A stretch of DNA of 64,000 nt, taken from NCBI GenBank assembly GCA_035578905.1, contig JAQJVL010000306.1, forward strand, positions 124,001-188,000. The letters run 5' to 3'. The number at the start of each line of letters is the position of its first letter. The first letter of the stretch is position 1. The DNA comes from Stictocephala bisonia (taxonomy: Eukaryota > Arthropoda > Insecta > Hemiptera > Membracidae). Positions 51,601 through 54,600 of this stretch are shown in pieces. A program made the translations under genes and the position numbers. Below the pieces are notes generated by a model, which saw only the letters and a program-made list of their open reading frames with translations, did no database searches and was not told the origin of the DNA.

Positions 51601-54600
51601 AGTAAAAAATGCATTTAAACTATGTGTGAGGAAACACCCTTCTCCAAAATAACTGCTCTAAAAATCTATTTACTATGCAGAGTATGTAATGAAATATATA
51701 ATTTTGTTTGCTGTAAAATTCACGTCAGGAAAACATTATAATATGTTCCGTTATTATGAAGTCTGTATTCCTTTCGAGAAAATATTTTTTTTAAGTTTGT
51801 ACTTTTTCTCATAATTCTAATACTGGCATAAACCACATAAATTATTATTTATTCTATTTAACCCTTTTAGGACGAAGCAGGCAAATCGTCGCCCGCACGC
51901 GACTGTACAAAACGGGCGGAGTGGGCGATTGCCCATCTGCCTGTAATTTCACCGCAAATCGATAATTTCGCAAAATAACTGCCCATATGTTGAGCTATTT
52001 ATGAAAAAAACAGATTCTAGAAGAGTTGAACTTATTATTTTATATTCATTGACAGCCCAGGCTGTTGAGAATATTAAATAAAATTAAATTTATTCATCAG
52101 CTGTTATTATTTTATATTCATTGACAGCCCAGGCTGTTGAGAATATTAAATAAAATTAAATTTATTCATCAGCTGTTCCCCTGCCGATCTCAGTCCAGGC
52201 GTCAGTCAAGTGAAGCAGTAGTTTGTTTATGTATGTGTTTTGGTTATTGTGCTTGTGTTATTAGTTGAATAGTGTTTTGTTTTATATCTTATTTTGTATA
52301 TTACAACAATTTAACTATTTTCATTATGTGAGAACAAACATGGATTAGAATAGAAAACACCTCTAAAACTGTTAATAGTGTAAATAATTGGCTATGACAT
52401 ATATTCAACATGTGAAATACACAAATTTAACTTTTGGAGGAACTTGGTAGGCCTAATAATTTTACAGCATGTTAGATTTACTTTTTAATTTGTAATAATA
52501 GTACATATACAGAGTGAGTTTTATGTCCTGGCACAGCTGGATATAATTTAAACGGCCCGAGATATCTATGTGAAACCTTGACCCTACCTATTATAACATA
52601 TTTTCTTAATTTTTAAAGTTGTTGAAAATTTTGCCCCCCTTTTCTAAAGGGGGGTAAAGGGGGGCAACTAAACATTTTCAAATACAAACCCCTATCATGT
52701 GACCCCTCATTTTAAAGGGAATAAAAAAAGAAATCCAATAATGCAAACTAGAGGTCTATACGGAGGTCTATTTTAACAGATTTTATGACAAATTTATAAT
52801 AATAAAATCAGTAACTGTCTTGTCCTGTTTATCGAACATGAGTCAACACTAACGCAAATTCTAAAAACAGTTACCTGTTTTAATGTAGCAGGTGTTCAAA
52901 CTGTTCACCTTCGGCTGTTTGACAGTGTGCTAGACGTGTGTAAAAACTTGTGACAGCATTCAAGAAATTATCTCTAGGAATTGTTTGAGATAAGTTCAAA
53001 ATTCTTTGCGTTAAGTCATGGACGTCAATTGGCCTTGTTTTGTTCACCAGATATTTCATGTAGCCCCAAAAAAGTAATCAAGTGGGTTAGGGTCAGGAGA
53101 CCTTGCTGGCCATTCCACAGCGCACCTTCGGCCTATCCACCTTCTTGGGAAGACATTATTTAGATATTGTCGTACTTCAAGACCATAGTGTGGTGGTGCT
53201 CCATCTTGTTGTAACCAAATGTTATCAGCTTCTTGTCCAAACATATTTTGGAGTGCAGGCACAATCTGGTTTTCAAGCATATCTAAATACTTCACAGAAT
53301 TTAAATTTCCATCAATTATAAATGGACCGACTAAGCGGTGATCAACTATTCCTGCCCAAACATTAACTTTTGAAGGGCGTTGTGTATGAGCCTCTACATA
53401 CCAGCGTGGATTGTTATCTGCCCAGTAACGACAATTATGCCGATTGACGGCACCGTTGGTCATGAAAGTTGCTTCGTCACTAAAAAGGATTCTGTTCAGT
53501 AACTCAGGTTCAGCGTCTAGTTTGCCCATCATTATATACAAAATTCAACCCTACGGTCATAGTCATCTTCACTAAGCTCTTGCACTAGTTTGACTTTAAA
53601 AGGTTTGAATTTATTACATTTAAGAATTTTTCTTACCGAAGATTGGCTAATGTCGTGCTCCAAAGCAGCTCTTCTCGTAGATATGTGGGGATCTTCAACA
53701 AAGGACTGCATAACATCTAATGATTTCTCCTCGTCAATTACAGGAGCCCTTCCTGGCTTGGGTCTATCCTTTACAGAATGAGTATCATTAAAGCGTTGAA
53801 CAATTCTTACCACCGTAAATCTAGTTATGGGATTGTTCCGGTTAGGAAATTCCTCATTGAATAATTCTGCTACTTCAGCGTATGATCTCATACGTTCTCC
53901 ATAACCTCTCATCATTAACACAGTAATTCTTTCAAACTCAGAATTCTCCATGTAGAAATAAAATAAGTAACACTATTTGTCAGAAAAATAACCTTAAACT
54001 GATGTTGTTTATAGCAACTTACCTAATCAGCTGATGAAATGCAAGTGAGTAGTAAAGAGAAAGTCAACAGTAGATTGTTGCAACCGGTAAGATAAGAACA
54101 AGGGAAATTCCAAAGCATGTTGACTCATTTTACGATAAACAGGACAAGACAGTTACTGATTTTATTTTTATAAATTTGTCATAAAATCTGTTAAAATAAA
54201 CGTATAGACCTCTAGTTTGCATTATTGGATTTCTTTATTTATTCCCTTTAAAATGAGGGGTCACATGATAGGGGTTTGTATTTGAAAATGTTTAGTGGCC
54301 CCCCTTTACCCCCCTTTAGAAAAGGGGGGCAAAATTTTCAACAACTTGAAAAATTAAGAAAATATGTTATAATAGGTAGGGTCAAGGTTTCACATACAGT
54401 AGATATCTCAGACCGTTTAAATTATATCCAGGTGTGCCAGGACATAAAACTCATTCTGTATTAAGCATGAGTATATAGCGAAACTTTACACTTTTACAGT
54501 TTTTTTCTTTATTTCTCAGCTAAATGTGATGAAAGTTAGTACAAAGCTAAAGGACTGCATATAAAACAGAAATGATAGGTTTCCAAAAGTTCAAATATTT

